From Aminobacter carboxidus (lineage in GTDB: Bacteria; Pseudomonadota; Alphaproteobacteria; Rhizobiales; Rhizobiaceae), in the NCBI RefSeq assembly GCF_014863355.1, contig NZ_JACZEP010000004.1, positions 124,001-188,000 of the forward strand: a DNA stretch of 64,000 nucleotides, read 5' to 3'. Position 1 is the first letter of the stretch; each line of letters starts with the position of its first letter. The notes beneath the pieces are model-generated. The model worked only from the letters and a program-made list of their open reading frames with translations, ran no database searches and was not told the origin of the DNA. Made by a program: the position numbers and the translations under genes. This document shows positions 1 to 7,374 of the stretch, piece after piece.

Positions 1-627
1 GCCATAGGCCCCGAGGAACTGCTCGCCACCACGGCCGAAGGTCGAATAGGTGTGGTAGATCTGGCCGTCATCGTCCTTGTAGAAGACGCTGTCGCCGGAC
101 AGATCCTCGATCTCGAAATCGAGCGGCGCGAAGTTGTAGACCGCCTTCTTCGCCGCAAATTGCTGAGGCGTATAGGAGACGTTGAAGTCGTAGTTGAAGT
201 CGCTGTCAAAGGACGAGACGAAACGCGCCTGCCAGCCCATGCGGGCCCTGAGTGCCTCGACTTCGGCAATCGGCGCGCGCGCCACGGCGACGTAGCTGAC
301 GTCGTGGTTCTCGAGGTGGACAATCACGCTGTCAGCGTTGTCGAGTTCGAACGAGCAGCCGACGCAGTGGTGCTGTTGGCCCGGGCCCATCATGAAATGC
401 TTGATGAACAACTGACTACGCCCGTCGAACAGGTCGGACAGCGAAAGCCTGCCCTCAGGACCGTCGAAATAGTACTGCTTGTCGATCTTGACCCAGGGCA
501 GCTGGCGCCGCTCGGCGCTCAACTCGTCACGCGCCCTGGTCATTGCCTTTTCCTTGGCGAGCAACGCCCGGCGCGCTGCAACCCATTCGTCTCGCGATAC
601 GATTTCATGTCGCATTTCAATCTCCAT
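1..627 (-). CDS. DUF899 thioredoxin-fold protein (C-terminus cut by window edge)
   Basis: The visible 209 residues start at an ATG at 627 and run off the left edge, so the C-terminus is missing. Family features are clear: a stretch around FDGRSQLFIKHFMMGP, followed by a CVGC dithiol (CPxC-type in most relatives), then RAPIAEVEALRARMGW and SDFNYDFNVSYTP. DUF899 proteins are predicted thioredoxin-like. Their biochemical role is not established. A second in-frame ATG at 615 is an alternative start. It lies upstream of, and in the same direction as, nothing obviously linked; the GFA gene ends 74 bp away. Confidence 0.85.
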   Translation of the reverse strand, partial: MEIEMRHEIVSRDEWVAARRALLAKEKAMTRARDELSAERRQLPWVKIDKQYYFDGPEGRLSLSDLFDGRSQLFIKHFMMGPGQQHHCVGCSFELDNADSVIVHLENHDVSYVAVARAPIAEVEALRARMGWQARFVSSFDSDFNYDFNVSYTPQQFAAKKAVYNFAPLDFEIEDLSGDSVFYKDDDGQIYHTYSTFGRGGEQFLGAYG

Positions 628-701
628 CGTTTGGACACAGGTTTCCCATCGGCCGCCGGATGGCGGCCGTCATGCACTGCTCGAAATTTCGATGCTTGCT
701 G

Positions 702-1151
702 TTAGAGGTAGCCCGTCACTGCGGGCGCTCGGTCCCAGGCGTCGTTGCGCCCATCCTCATAGATGATGGGCACAGCGGCCAGCTCGTCGGGCGAAATGTC
801 GTCGAGACAGGCGATGTTCACCGCATGGAAATCGCCGCCCATGATGTCGAAGCTGGCCGAGGCGAAGGGATGAACGCCGCAGCGGCTGCAGAAGGTGTGG
901 CGGATGGCCGACGAGCCGAAGCGATACTCGGTCAGCATGTCGGCGCCGGAGGTGACGCGGAAGCCGGCGGGCCGGGCAAAATTCTTCCAGAAGCGGGTCT
1001 TGGCGCACCAGGAGCAGTTGCAGCGGAAGCTCGACGTCCACCAGACGCCGTCGAGCTCGGGCTTGGAGCGCTGCCCCTCGGGTGCGAGATCGAGCTGGCA
1101 TTCGAAATGAACTGCCCCGCAGTGGCAGCTGCCGCGATAGGATTTCAGCAT
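702..1151 (-). CDS. GFA-family zinc-binding protein
   Basis: This 149-residue protein has the glutathione-dependent formaldehyde-activating enzyme (GFA) fold. Its zinc cysteines are visible as CHC near the N-terminus (GSCHCGAVHF), CNCSWC in the middle and CSRCGVHPF. The frame is open further upstream, but the ATG at 1151 is preferred because a GAGGAG sits eight bases before it; the ATG at 1157 is too close to that site. Many GFA proteins are not formaldehyde enzymes, so only the fold is assigned. There is no obvious operon partner. Confidence 0.85.
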   Translation of the reverse strand: MLKSYRGSCHCGAVHFECQLDLAPEGQRSKPELDGVWWTSSFRCNCSWCAKTRFWKNFARPAGFRVTSGADMLTEYRFGSSAIRHTFCSRCGVHPFASASFDIMGGDFHAVNIACLDDISPDELAAVPIIYEDGRNDAWDRAPAVTGYL

Positions 1152-1258
1152 GGTCATGTCTCCTCGCATGGCTGATCGTTCCGAGGATCGGCAACGATCC
1201 CCGGCAGGCATTGGTTTCATCAGGCACGTAACTGACGCGCGGGCTTGGCGCGCGAAGG

Positions 1259-1720
1259 TCAGACCACCGGTCGGCCAGCGAGCGCGTCGGCCAGGCGATC
1301 GAGGCATTCGCCCCAGCCGCCCAGATGCGAGTCGCGCGTTTCGACATCGAGGAACGGCTCCTGCCGGAAGGTCAGCCGCGTGCCGTCGCCTTCGGCCTTC
1401 AGCGTCACCGTCACCAGCGTCTGCCAGTCGGGATCGTGGTCCCAGGCGAAGGTAAAGACGATCCGCTCATTGTCGACGATCTCGCGGAAGGTGCCAGACA
1501 TGCCGTTGTCGCTGTCACCATGGATCAGCAGGTGATAGCTCCCGCCCTTGCGAAACTCGTGCGTCTCACAGCTCGACGTGAAGCCCTTCGGTCCCCACCA
1601 GCGCACCAGATGCTCGGGGCTCGACCACATGCGGAAGACGAGCGCCGGCGGCGCGTCGAACACCCTTGAGAATTCGAGGACAAGCGACTGGGCGGCGACG
1701 GTGTCAGTTCTTGCGGTCAT
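1259..1720 (-). CDS. AHSA1/SRPBCC-domain protein
   Basis: This 153-residue protein has an activator-of-Hsp90-ATPase-like (START/SRPBCC) fold, recognised from FSRVFDAPPALVFRMWSSPE at the start, WWGPKGFT, and the C-terminal GGWGECLDRLADAL. The domain forms a hydrophobic ligand cavity. It overlaps the end of the upstream ArsR-type regulator by 17 bp, so the two are co-translated. ArsR-AHSA1 pairs are very common in alphaproteobacteria, usually with an unknown ligand. The start (ATG 1720) was chosen because the upstream extension of the frame only shadows the regulator gene. Confidence 0.9.
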   Translation of the reverse strand: MTARTDTVAAQSLVLEFSRVFDAPPALVFRMWSSPEHLVRWWGPKGFTSSCETHEFRKGGSYHLLIHGDSDNGMSGTFREIVDNERIVFTFAWDHDPDWQTLVTVTLKAEGDGTRLTFRQEPFLDVETRDSHLGGWGECLDRLADALAGRPVV

Positions 1721-2057
1721 CCTGGTCTCCCTTCGGCGTCTGCAGTTCCTTGAGATAGTCGGCCATGCGGTCGAAACTCGCATCCCAGAAGCGGCGGTAA
1801 TGATCGACCCAGTTGGCGATGTCCTTGAGTGGCGCAGCCTCCAGCCGGCACGGCCGCCACTGCGCCTCACGGCCGCGGCTGATCAGCCCGGCGCGCTCCA
1901 GCACCTTCAAATGGCGCGAGATGGCCGGCAGGCTCATAGCGAACGGCTCAGCCAGTTCGTTGACGGTCGCCTCGCCCTGGGCGAGCCGGGCAAGGATGGC
2001 ACGCCGCGTCGGGTCGGCGAGGCTGGCGAATGTAGCGTCGAGGCGATCGTCCATCAT
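1704..2057 (-). CDS. ArsR-family winged-helix regulator
   Basis: A 117-residue DNA-binding protein with the ArsR winged helix: LADPTRRAILARLAQGEATV, then the recognition helix in SLPAISRHLKVLERAGLI and the wing REAQWRPCRLE. There is no CxC metal-binding motif on the recognition helix, so it belongs to the non-metal AHSA1-linked type rather than to arsenic sensors. Two adjacent ATG codons (2057, 2054) could start it. It overlaps the AHSA1 gene downstream and begins four bases from a 36-bp imperfect palindrome that is probably its own operator. Confidence 0.92.
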   Translation of the reverse strand: MMDDRLDATFASLADPTRRAILARLAQGEATVNELAEPFAMSLPAISRHLKVLERAGLISRGREAQWRPCRLEAAPLKDIANWVDHYRRFWDASFDRMADYLKELQTPKGDQDDRKN

Positions 2058-2060
2058 ATT

Positions 2061-2096
2061 ATTTAGCAGTCTTGTTAATTAACTAACTCGCTAAAT
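2061..2096. promoter_or_regulatory. Imperfect 36-bp palindrome, probable ArsR operator
   Basis: The outer arms ATTTAGC (2061-2067) and GCTAAAT (2090-2096) and the inner TTAATTAA (2075-2082) share one centre. 13 of 18 positions pair. The site lies immediately upstream of the ArsR start and is AT-rich in GC-rich surroundings, as expected for an autoregulatory promoter/operator. That the regulator binds here is an inference. Confidence 0.6.
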
Positions 2097-2186
2097 ACGA
2101 CCGCAAAGGCGCCCTGTCAAGAGTGCGATACGGACGGAATAGAACCTGGATCCGCACGTTCTCCCGCCATCACGCAGGAGATCCCG

Positions 2187-2897
2187 ATGTTTTCATTTTC
2201 GCCCAAGCCGCGCTCGATCCGTTTTCTCTGCCGTCCCGAAGATGACGGCGTCATCCCGCCGCCGGTGCCGGCCAAGACCTTCCTGCCCGACTGGTTCCGC
2301 AAGTTGCCGGCGGTCGACCCGGCCAAGCTCTCGACCGGCGACAGCGGCCTCACCATCAAGCGATGCATGCCATTCCTCGACGCCATGACCGCCGGCTGGA
2401 TTATCAGGCTGCCGGCGACGGTGCGGATGGAAATCTCGGACGGCGGCAAGAAGGTGGACAGCGCCTGGGATTTCGACCGCACGCTGGTCAGCAATCACGG
2501 CGCTCATCAGGTCGCCGGCAACCCGCGCCAGCCGGCGCCGCCGTGCAAGTTCCACAACTACTGGACCGTGCGAACGCCACCTGGCTGGAGCTGCCTGTTC
2601 GTGCAGCCGCTCAACCGGCCGAATGGCATCTTCGAACTGGTCTCGGGCGTTGTCGACACCGACACCTACACTGCCGAGATCCACTTCCCGTTCTTCGCCA
2701 CCGGCGCGGATGGCCTGCACGTCATCGAAAAGGGCGCGCCGATTGCGCAGGTCATTCCGTTCGAGCGTACGGCGCTGGAACTCGTTGCCGACATCCGCGC
2801 CGAAGGCCAGGACGAAAGCCAGGATCGCCGCCGCGTCTTTCGCAACACCATCGCGTCTGACGGCTGGTACAGGAAGGTGGCGCGGGCACTGCGTTAG
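2187..2897 (+). CDS. Conserved hypothetical protein, 236 aa
   Basis: I do not recognise the family. The protein is soluble with no signal peptide or membrane segment. It opens with SIRFLCRPEDDGVIPPPVPA and a WFRKLP motif. It carries aromatic-rich segments such as HNYWTVRTPPGWSCLFVQPL and AEIHFPFFATG, suggesting a compact beta-rich fold. The start ATG at 2187 follows a GGAGAT. It is transcribed divergently from the ArsR gene across about 130 bp, and is followed by a strong bidirectional terminator, so it is probably monocistronic. Confidence 0.75.
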   Translation: MFSFSPKPRSIRFLCRPEDDGVIPPPVPAKTFLPDWFRKLPAVDPAKLSTGDSGLTIKRCMPFLDAMTAGWIIRLPATVRMEISDGGKKVDSAWDFDRTLVSNHGAHQVAGNPRQPAPPCKFHNYWTVRTPPGWSCLFVQPLNRPNGIFELVSGVVDTDTYTAEIHFPFFATGADGLHVIEKGAPIAQVIPFERTALELVADIRAEGQDESQDRRRVFRNTIASDGWYRKVARALR

Positions 2898-2918
2898 GAG
2901 CCAGTTCAAGACGCAACG

Positions 2919-2952
2919 AAAAGGGCCGGTGGAAATTTCCACCGGCCCTTTT
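2919..2952. terminator. Bidirectional Rho-independent terminator
   Basis: A perfect 34-bp palindrome with a GGGCCGGTGGAAA-type stem flanked by A4 on one side and T4 on the other. It lies between the convergent ends of the 236-aa hypothetical gene and the Asn/Ser-rich gene, and can serve both. Confidence 0.85.
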
Positions 2953-2969
2953 GCTTGATGCCTTGCAGA

Positions 2970-3278
2970 TCAGTCGTCGTCCGACGACGAATTCGAGGAA
3001 CTGTTCGAACTCGAGTTCGACGAGGAGTTGGAGCTGGAATTCGAGCTCGAGTTGCTCGACGAATTGGACGAGCTGTTGGAGCTCGAGTTGTTCGACGAGT
3101 TCGACGAACGGTTGGAACTCGAATTGCTGTTCGAGTTCGACCAGCTCGAGCCGCCCGACTTGCCGCCCGAAATGACCGTCTTGAAGAACTTCGAAATGTC
3201 GTCGTCGGCATGGGCAGTGCTGTGTGCCGCCGGCGCCGCGAGCAGCATTGCGCCAAGGATGGCGAACATCTTTTTCAT
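2970..3278 (-). CDS. Exported low-complexity Asn/Ser-repeat protein
   Basis: This 102-residue protein has a clear signal peptide (MKKMFAILGAMLLAAPAAHS-TAHA), a short linker (DDDISKFFKTVISGGKSGGSS) and then about 55 residues made almost only of Asn and Ser in an NSSS rhythm, ending in DDD. The mature chain should be disordered, hydrophilic and periplasmic or secreted. Serines in the tract use both TCN and AGY codons and asparagines both AAC and AAT. I know no family for it. An ATG at 3278 with GGAGAT upstream fits the start. Opposite-strand and +1 frames over the tract are also open because of the repeat and are not considered genes. Confidence 0.8.
   Translation of the reverse strand: MKKMFAILGAMLLAAPAAHSTAHADDDISKFFKTVISGGKSGGSSWSNSNSNSSSNRSSNSSNNSSSNSSSNSSSNSSSNSSSNSSSNSSSNSSSNSSSDDD
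2982..3149 (-). repeat. Coding NSSS tandem tract
   Basis: About 56 codons in which only Asn and Ser appear, apart from one Arg and one Trp near the start. At the DNA level it is a degenerate, not exact, tandem repeat: TCG, TCC, AGC, AGT, AAC and AAT alternate irregularly. Confidence 0.85.
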
Positions 3279-3438
3279 CTGTCATCTCCTTTTGGACAAT
3301 CTTCGCGATTGCCCGGGAGGAACGGGACAGGACGACGGCTATTCCATCGGCTGGACAAAAAACCCGCCCGAGGCTGCCGGTCGATCTTTGAAATCCGCCA
3401 GGGAGCGACTAACTGGGAAGCAAAGGAACTGATGTCTC

Positions 3439-3837
3439 ATGGCCAAACGGCGTTCTTCCCTCGGCTTTCTCGGCATGTTCGGCCGTTCGAGCGACCTGCG
3501 CGAGCTGGACGCGGCCTTGCGCATGTTCGACCTGCATCCCGCGCTGGTGCCGGAAGGCGTCAAGCTGACCATCGTCAACCTGATGAAGGACCACTGGCCA
3601 AACGATCCGCCCTCGCAGGCTTATCCGCCGGTGGCGCAATTGTTTGGCTATTGCATCGCCGGACCCGAGGTATTTGAACAGACCAACGGGCACGAGCTCA
3701 TGGCGGAAGCCGAGCAGCGCATCGAAGCGGCACTGGAAACTGGTGACAGTTTCGATGCCGAGATCGTCCTGCTCGCCTTGCATGCCAAGCTGATCAACCC
3801 CGACGTCGTCTCGCGTTTCGAGCTGAGTACCGGTTAG
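3439..3837 (+). CDS. Conserved hypothetical protein, 132 aa
   Basis: A soluble 132-residue protein of unknown function. The basic N-terminus (MAKRRSSLGFLGMFGRSSDL) is followed by a mainly helical acidic body (ELDAALRMFDLHPALVPEGV, NGHELMAEAEQRIEAALETG). There are no signal peptide, cysteine clusters or catalytic motifs to assign. The start is the ATG at 3439. It converges on the MttB gene, with only 12 bp between the two stops. Confidence 0.7.
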   Translation: MAKRRSSLGFLGMFGRSSDLRELDAALRMFDLHPALVPEGVKLTIVNLMKDHWPNDPPSQAYPPVAQLFGYCIAGPEVFEQTNGHELMAEAEQRIEAALETGDSFDAEIVLLALHAKLINPDVVSRFELSTG

Positions 3838-3849
3838 TCGCGTGTCGGC

Positions 3850-5439
3850 CTAGCCGCCCATGCCGCTGCGCGGCAACTTGATCAATTCGCCAAATTGCAC
3901 GCGCAGTTTGTCGTCGGTCATCCTGGAGACGTGACGTGGGAAGCGTTCGGCAAGCACGCGTTTCTTCTCGACGATCGCCTTGCCCAAAAGGTCGGGCTTG
4001 CCCCTCTCGTTCCACTCCTTGGGCGAGAAACGATCGGCGACGGCGGGGTAGAAATACTCGGTCTGCATCAGCCTCAGCGTCTGTTCGTTGCCGAGATAAT
4101 GGCCCGGGCCGTTGAGGCAGACTTCGGAGATGGTGGCGATCGACAGCGCCTCGTCCGAGACCTCGATGCCGCGCACGCAGCGCAGGCATTGGCCCAGCAT
4201 GTCGTTGTCGATGATCAGGCTTTCGAGACAGAAGCCGAGCAGCGAGGCATGCATGCCGGCTGACTCATAGACCAGGTTGAGGCCCGAGAGGCCGGCCATG
4301 ACATTGGTGATGCCCTTCTCGTAGCCGGACTGCACATCGGGCAGCTTGGAGTCGGCCATGCCGGCGGCCGAGCCACCGGGCAGGTCGTAGAACTGGGCCA
4401 TCTGGGCGCAGGCAGCAGTCAGCAGCGCCTGCTCGGCCGAACCGCCGGACATGGCGCCGGTGCGCAGGTCGGAGACGAAGGGCCAAGTGCCGAAGATCGC
4501 GGGGTGGCCGGGTTTCAGCGCATTGACGTAGACGAGACCGGCGAGCACCTCGGCGACCGCCTGGACGACCGCACCGGCGATGGCCGCCGGAGCGGTGGCG
4601 CCCGCCTGCCCTGCCGACAGCAACAGGATCGGGATGCCGCCTTCAACGCAGGCCTCGAGCACGCCACAGGCATCCTCGGCAAACTTCATCGGCGGCACGA
4701 CGAAACAATTGGAGTTGGAGACGAATGGACGCGCCCTGAAGTTTTCCTCGCCGCCGGCGATTTCGTAGAGCATCTGCAAGGCGGGCGCGACATTCTCACG
4801 GACGGTGAAGCTGGTACCGACATGCTTGGAGGTGCCGGAGACGCAGGCATAGAGCGTGTTGAAATCCATCTCCAGCGGGTCGGGAATGTCGCGCGGCACC
4901 ATCGGGCGCTGGAAGAAGTGGATGTTGTCGAGCCCCTCGACGAGGCGGGCGGCATCGTAGATGTCTTGCAGCAGGCTTTCGCGGTATTCGCGCTTTTCGA
5001 CATCGACAAGATGCACGGCAGCACCTGCCGTACCGTAGTGGACGCGCCTGCCCTGGATCAGCATGTCATGCTTGGGGTCCTGACCGCAGAGCGTGAAGTT
5101 GCGGGCGGCATTCTCGATCGTCGACAGGACCAGCGCGCGGGGGAAGCGGATGCGGCCGTCGTCGCTGTAGGTCGCGCCGACCCGCGTCAGCGCCTCGATG
5201 CAACTCGGGATGGCGTTGGCGAAGCCGACGGTTTCGAGCAGCGTCAGCACCGCTTCGTGGATACGCTCGAGATCGCTTTGGGCCAGTGCCTTGAAGCGGC
5301 CGCCCTCGAGGCCGGCGCGAACCGGGCGGATGTCGTCGGCGAGCGGAGCGGCGCGCATCGCCCGTCGCGCCTCCCTGCCACCGGACCTTCGCGAGCGTTG
5401 CTCCGCCGACAGATCATGGCTTCCGATGGCAACTGACAT
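3850..5439 (-). CDS. Trimethylamine methyltransferase (MttB) family protein, non-pyrrolysine
   Basis: A 529-residue TIM-barrel methyltransferase of the MttB superfamily, which moves a methyl group from methylated amines to a corrinoid protein. Family sequence is visible through DLERIHEAVLTLLETVGF, HVGTSFTVRENVAPALQMLY, PAIFGTWPFVSDLRTGAMSG and GGSAAGMADSKLPDVQSGYE. The frame has no internal amber codon, so it is the non-pyrrolysine type; characterised members act on quaternary amines such as glycine betaine, but the substrate here is unknown. ATG 5439 is preceded by GGAGG six bases upstream. No corrinoid-protein gene lies next to it. The adjacent upstream MocR gene points the same way and may control it. 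Confidence 0.9.
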   Translation of the reverse strand: MSVAIGSHDLSAEQRSRRSGGREARRAMRAAPLADDIRPVRAGLEGGRFKALAQSDLERIHEAVLTLLETVGFANAIPSCIEALTRVGATYSDDGRIRFPRALVLSTIENAARNFTLCGQDPKHDMLIQGRRVHYGTAGAAVHLVDVEKREYRESLLQDIYDAARLVEGLDNIHFFQRPMVPRDIPDPLEMDFNTLYACVSGTSKHVGTSFTVRENVAPALQMLYEIAGGEENFRARPFVSNSNCFVVPPMKFAEDACGVLEACVEGGIPILLLSAGQAGATAPAAIAGAVVQAVAEVLAGLVYVNALKPGHPAIFGTWPFVSDLRTGAMSGGSAEQALLTAACAQMAQFYDLPGGSAAGMADSKLPDVQSGYEKGITNVMAGLSGLNLVYESAGMHASLLGFCLESLIIDNDMLGQCLRCVRGIEVSDEALSIATISEVCLNGPGHYLGNEQTLRLMQTEYFYPAVADRFSPKEWNERGKPDLLGKAIVEKKRVLAERFPRHVSRMTDDKLRVQFGELIKLPRSGMGG

Positions 5440-5618
5440 GCAGGTCCTCCGAACTGTGTGAGGCTGGCCCGCAGTGATTATGCCACCGTCGTGTCGCCTC
5501 GTTCCCTTTGCGCGACTATGCAACGTCCATTGGCCCAGACTATGGGCCAGCGGTTTCCGCCGGATATGCCAGAACGCTCATATATGCCGGCGCCACGGAG
5601 GGGCCGCCGGCATAGGGA

Positions 5619-7112
5619 TCATGCGGCGGCGGGTCGACGTCCGGCGGCGGTGGCCAGCTCGCGGATTCCGGGCTCGATGTGCTGCAGGGCAATCGAGGAA
5701 ATACCTAGCCGCATGAAGCGCGTAGGCTTGTCGGAATGCTCGAAGAAACGCTCGCCCGGCTCGATGATGACACTGCGCGTGGCAGCGGCCGCCGCAAGCC
5801 CGCGCGAGTCGGTGCCGCGCGGCCCTTCGAGCCACAGCGACGTGCCGCCAGCGGAATCCGTCGACTGCCAATCTGGCAGAAAAGCGGAGATCGCCTGGAC
5901 CAATCGCTTGCGCCTCTCGGTGAAGGCCGTCGACAGGCGCCGGACCAGCGCCTCGTGGTGGCCAAGCGACAGGAACAGGGCAACCGCGCGCTGGTTGTTG
6001 GCCGGAGGATGGCGCAGCATGAAGCGGCGCAGCGCGCGCAGCTCGGCGATGAGATCGGCCGAGGCGACGATGTAGCCAAGGCGCAGGCCAGGTGCCAGGG
6101 TCTTCGACATCGAGCCGACATAGACGACGCGGCCCGAGCGATCGAGGCTCTTCAGCGCCTGCTGCGGCGCCTCGTCGAGCAGCTGGCTGTCGTAGCCGTC
6201 CTCGATGATGATCTGGTTGTTGCGCGTGGCGCGCGCCAGCAGGTCCTGGCGGCGCTCGGCACTGAGCGGCACCATGGTCGGGCACTGATGGCTCGGCGTG
6301 ACGAAGACAAAGCCGGCGTCAGACGGGATCGCCGAGGTGACGATGCCCGAATGATCGACCGGAACCGGCTCGATGTCGGCGCCTGAGAGACGGAAGATCG
6401 AGCGCGCATCGGGATAGCCGGGGTCCTCCATGGCGACCTTGGAACCCTTGGTCATCAACAGTGTGGCCAGCATGTAGAGCGCGTTCTGGGCGCCAAGGGT
6501 GACGATGATCTCGTCCGGATTGGCGAAGATGCCGCGGCGCGGCAGCAGGCGCGCCTGGATCTGCTCGATCAGCAACGGGTCGTCGCGGTCGACCATATCG
6601 GCGGCCCAGTTGCGGATTTCGAGCACGGCCAGCGCCATGCGGTTGCACTCGCGCCATTCGGCGGTCGGAAACAGCGTCGGATCGAACTGGCCGTAGACGA
6701 ACGGATAGGACGACTTGATCCAGTTATCGAGCTTGGCCGGCGGCTGCATGTCGGAGGCGGCGATCTGGCGACGCGCCTTCCAATCGATTTCATTGGCCTG
6801 GTCGGGGCTTTTCTGCTGCGGCTTGGCGGGCGTCGCCAGCACTTCGGGATTGACGAAGTGGCCGCGGCGCTCACGCGCCACAAGGAAGCCCTGGTCGACG
6901 AGCTGCTGGAAAGCCAGCACCACGGTACCGCGCGCGACGCCGAGTTTTTCGGCGAGGATGCGGCACGAGGGCAGCGGCATCGAGGCCGCAATCTGGCGGT
7001 CGAGAATGGCGGCGACGATCGCCTGCCGGATCTGGGCCTGGAGCGTCTGACCTGATTCCGCCGAAATCCGGAACAAGCCTGACCAGATCGCCGTATCGTT
7101 TCGCTGTGGCAT
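5619..7112 (-). CDS. MocR-type GntR regulator with PLP aminotransferase-like domain
   Basis: This 497-residue transcription factor joins an N-terminal GntR winged helix (QAIVAAILDRQIAASMPLPS, GVARGTVVLAFQQLVDQGFL) to a fold-type I aminotransferase domain. The likely pyridoxal-phosphate lysine is K337 in GSMSKTLAPGLRLGY, and SHQCPT and EDGYDS are also typical. MocR proteins sense PLP or amino-compound ligands. Start ATG 7112 is favoured by an AGGAAA eight bases upstream; an ATG at 7157 is the alternative. Its neighbour, an MttB methyltransferase, is the most likely target together with its own promoter. Confidence 0.93.
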   Translation of the reverse strand: MPQRNDTAIWSGLFRISAESGQTLQAQIRQAIVAAILDRQIAASMPLPSCRILAEKLGVARGTVVLAFQQLVDQGFLVARERRGHFVNPEVLATPAKPQQKSPDQANEIDWKARRQIAASDMQPPAKLDNWIKSSYPFVYGQFDPTLFPTAEWRECNRMALAVLEIRNWAADMVDRDDPLLIEQIQARLLPRRGIFANPDEIIVTLGAQNALYMLATLLMTKGSKVAMEDPGYPDARSIFRLSGADIEPVPVDHSGIVTSAIPSDAGFVFVTPSHQCPTMVPLSAERRQDLLARATRNNQIIIEDGYDSQLLDEAPQQALKSLDRSGRVVYVGSMSKTLAPGLRLGYIVASADLIAELRALRRFMLRHPPANNQRAVALFLSLGHHEALVRRLSTAFTERRKRLVQAISAFLPDWQSTDSAGGTSLWLEGPRGTDSRGLAAAAATRSVIIEPGERFFEHSDKPTRFMRLGISSIALQHIEPGIRELATAAGRRPAAA

Positions 7113-7170
7113 GGGGACGTTTCCTGCAAGTCCAGTCTTTTGACTTCGCTGGACCATAGAAAGCTATCCT

Positions 7171-7190
7171 TGGTACAAGCAGTTGCACCA
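7171..7190. promoter_or_regulatory. Inverted repeat upstream of MocR gene, candidate operator
   Basis: TGGTACAA and TTGCACCA are separated by four bases and pair at 7 of 8 positions. A related CTGGACCA lies at 7149-7156. Paired GGTAC/GGACC-type half sites are typical of MocR operators. The position between the MocR and pgi starts fits autoregulation. Binding is inferred. Confidence 0.5.
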
Positions 7191-7374
7191 ATCAATTTTT
7201 CTAATCCTATAGATTTATGCCAGTGAACCTTTCCAGCGCCGGTTGCAAACAGACCCAGTTGAATCGATTGAAATTTGCCGCGATAGTCCGCCGCGACGCC
7301 TCTCAATGAGTCCGTAGGTCTGCTAGGATGACTTTGCAGGCGATGCGGGCAGAGCAAAATTCCGGAGTTCCAAG

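Noticed and set aside
52-705. Plus-strand open frame of 217 codons at the left edge
   Set aside because: It is antisense to the DUF899 gene, whose translation shows clear family motifs; the plus-strand product is low in sense and has no family resemblance.
2752-3432. Several overlapping open frames over the Asn/Ser tract, including Glu/Leu-rich and Arg-rich products
   Set aside because: The degenerate repeat removes stops in most frames. Only the minus-strand frame with a signal peptide and ribosome site is a credible gene.
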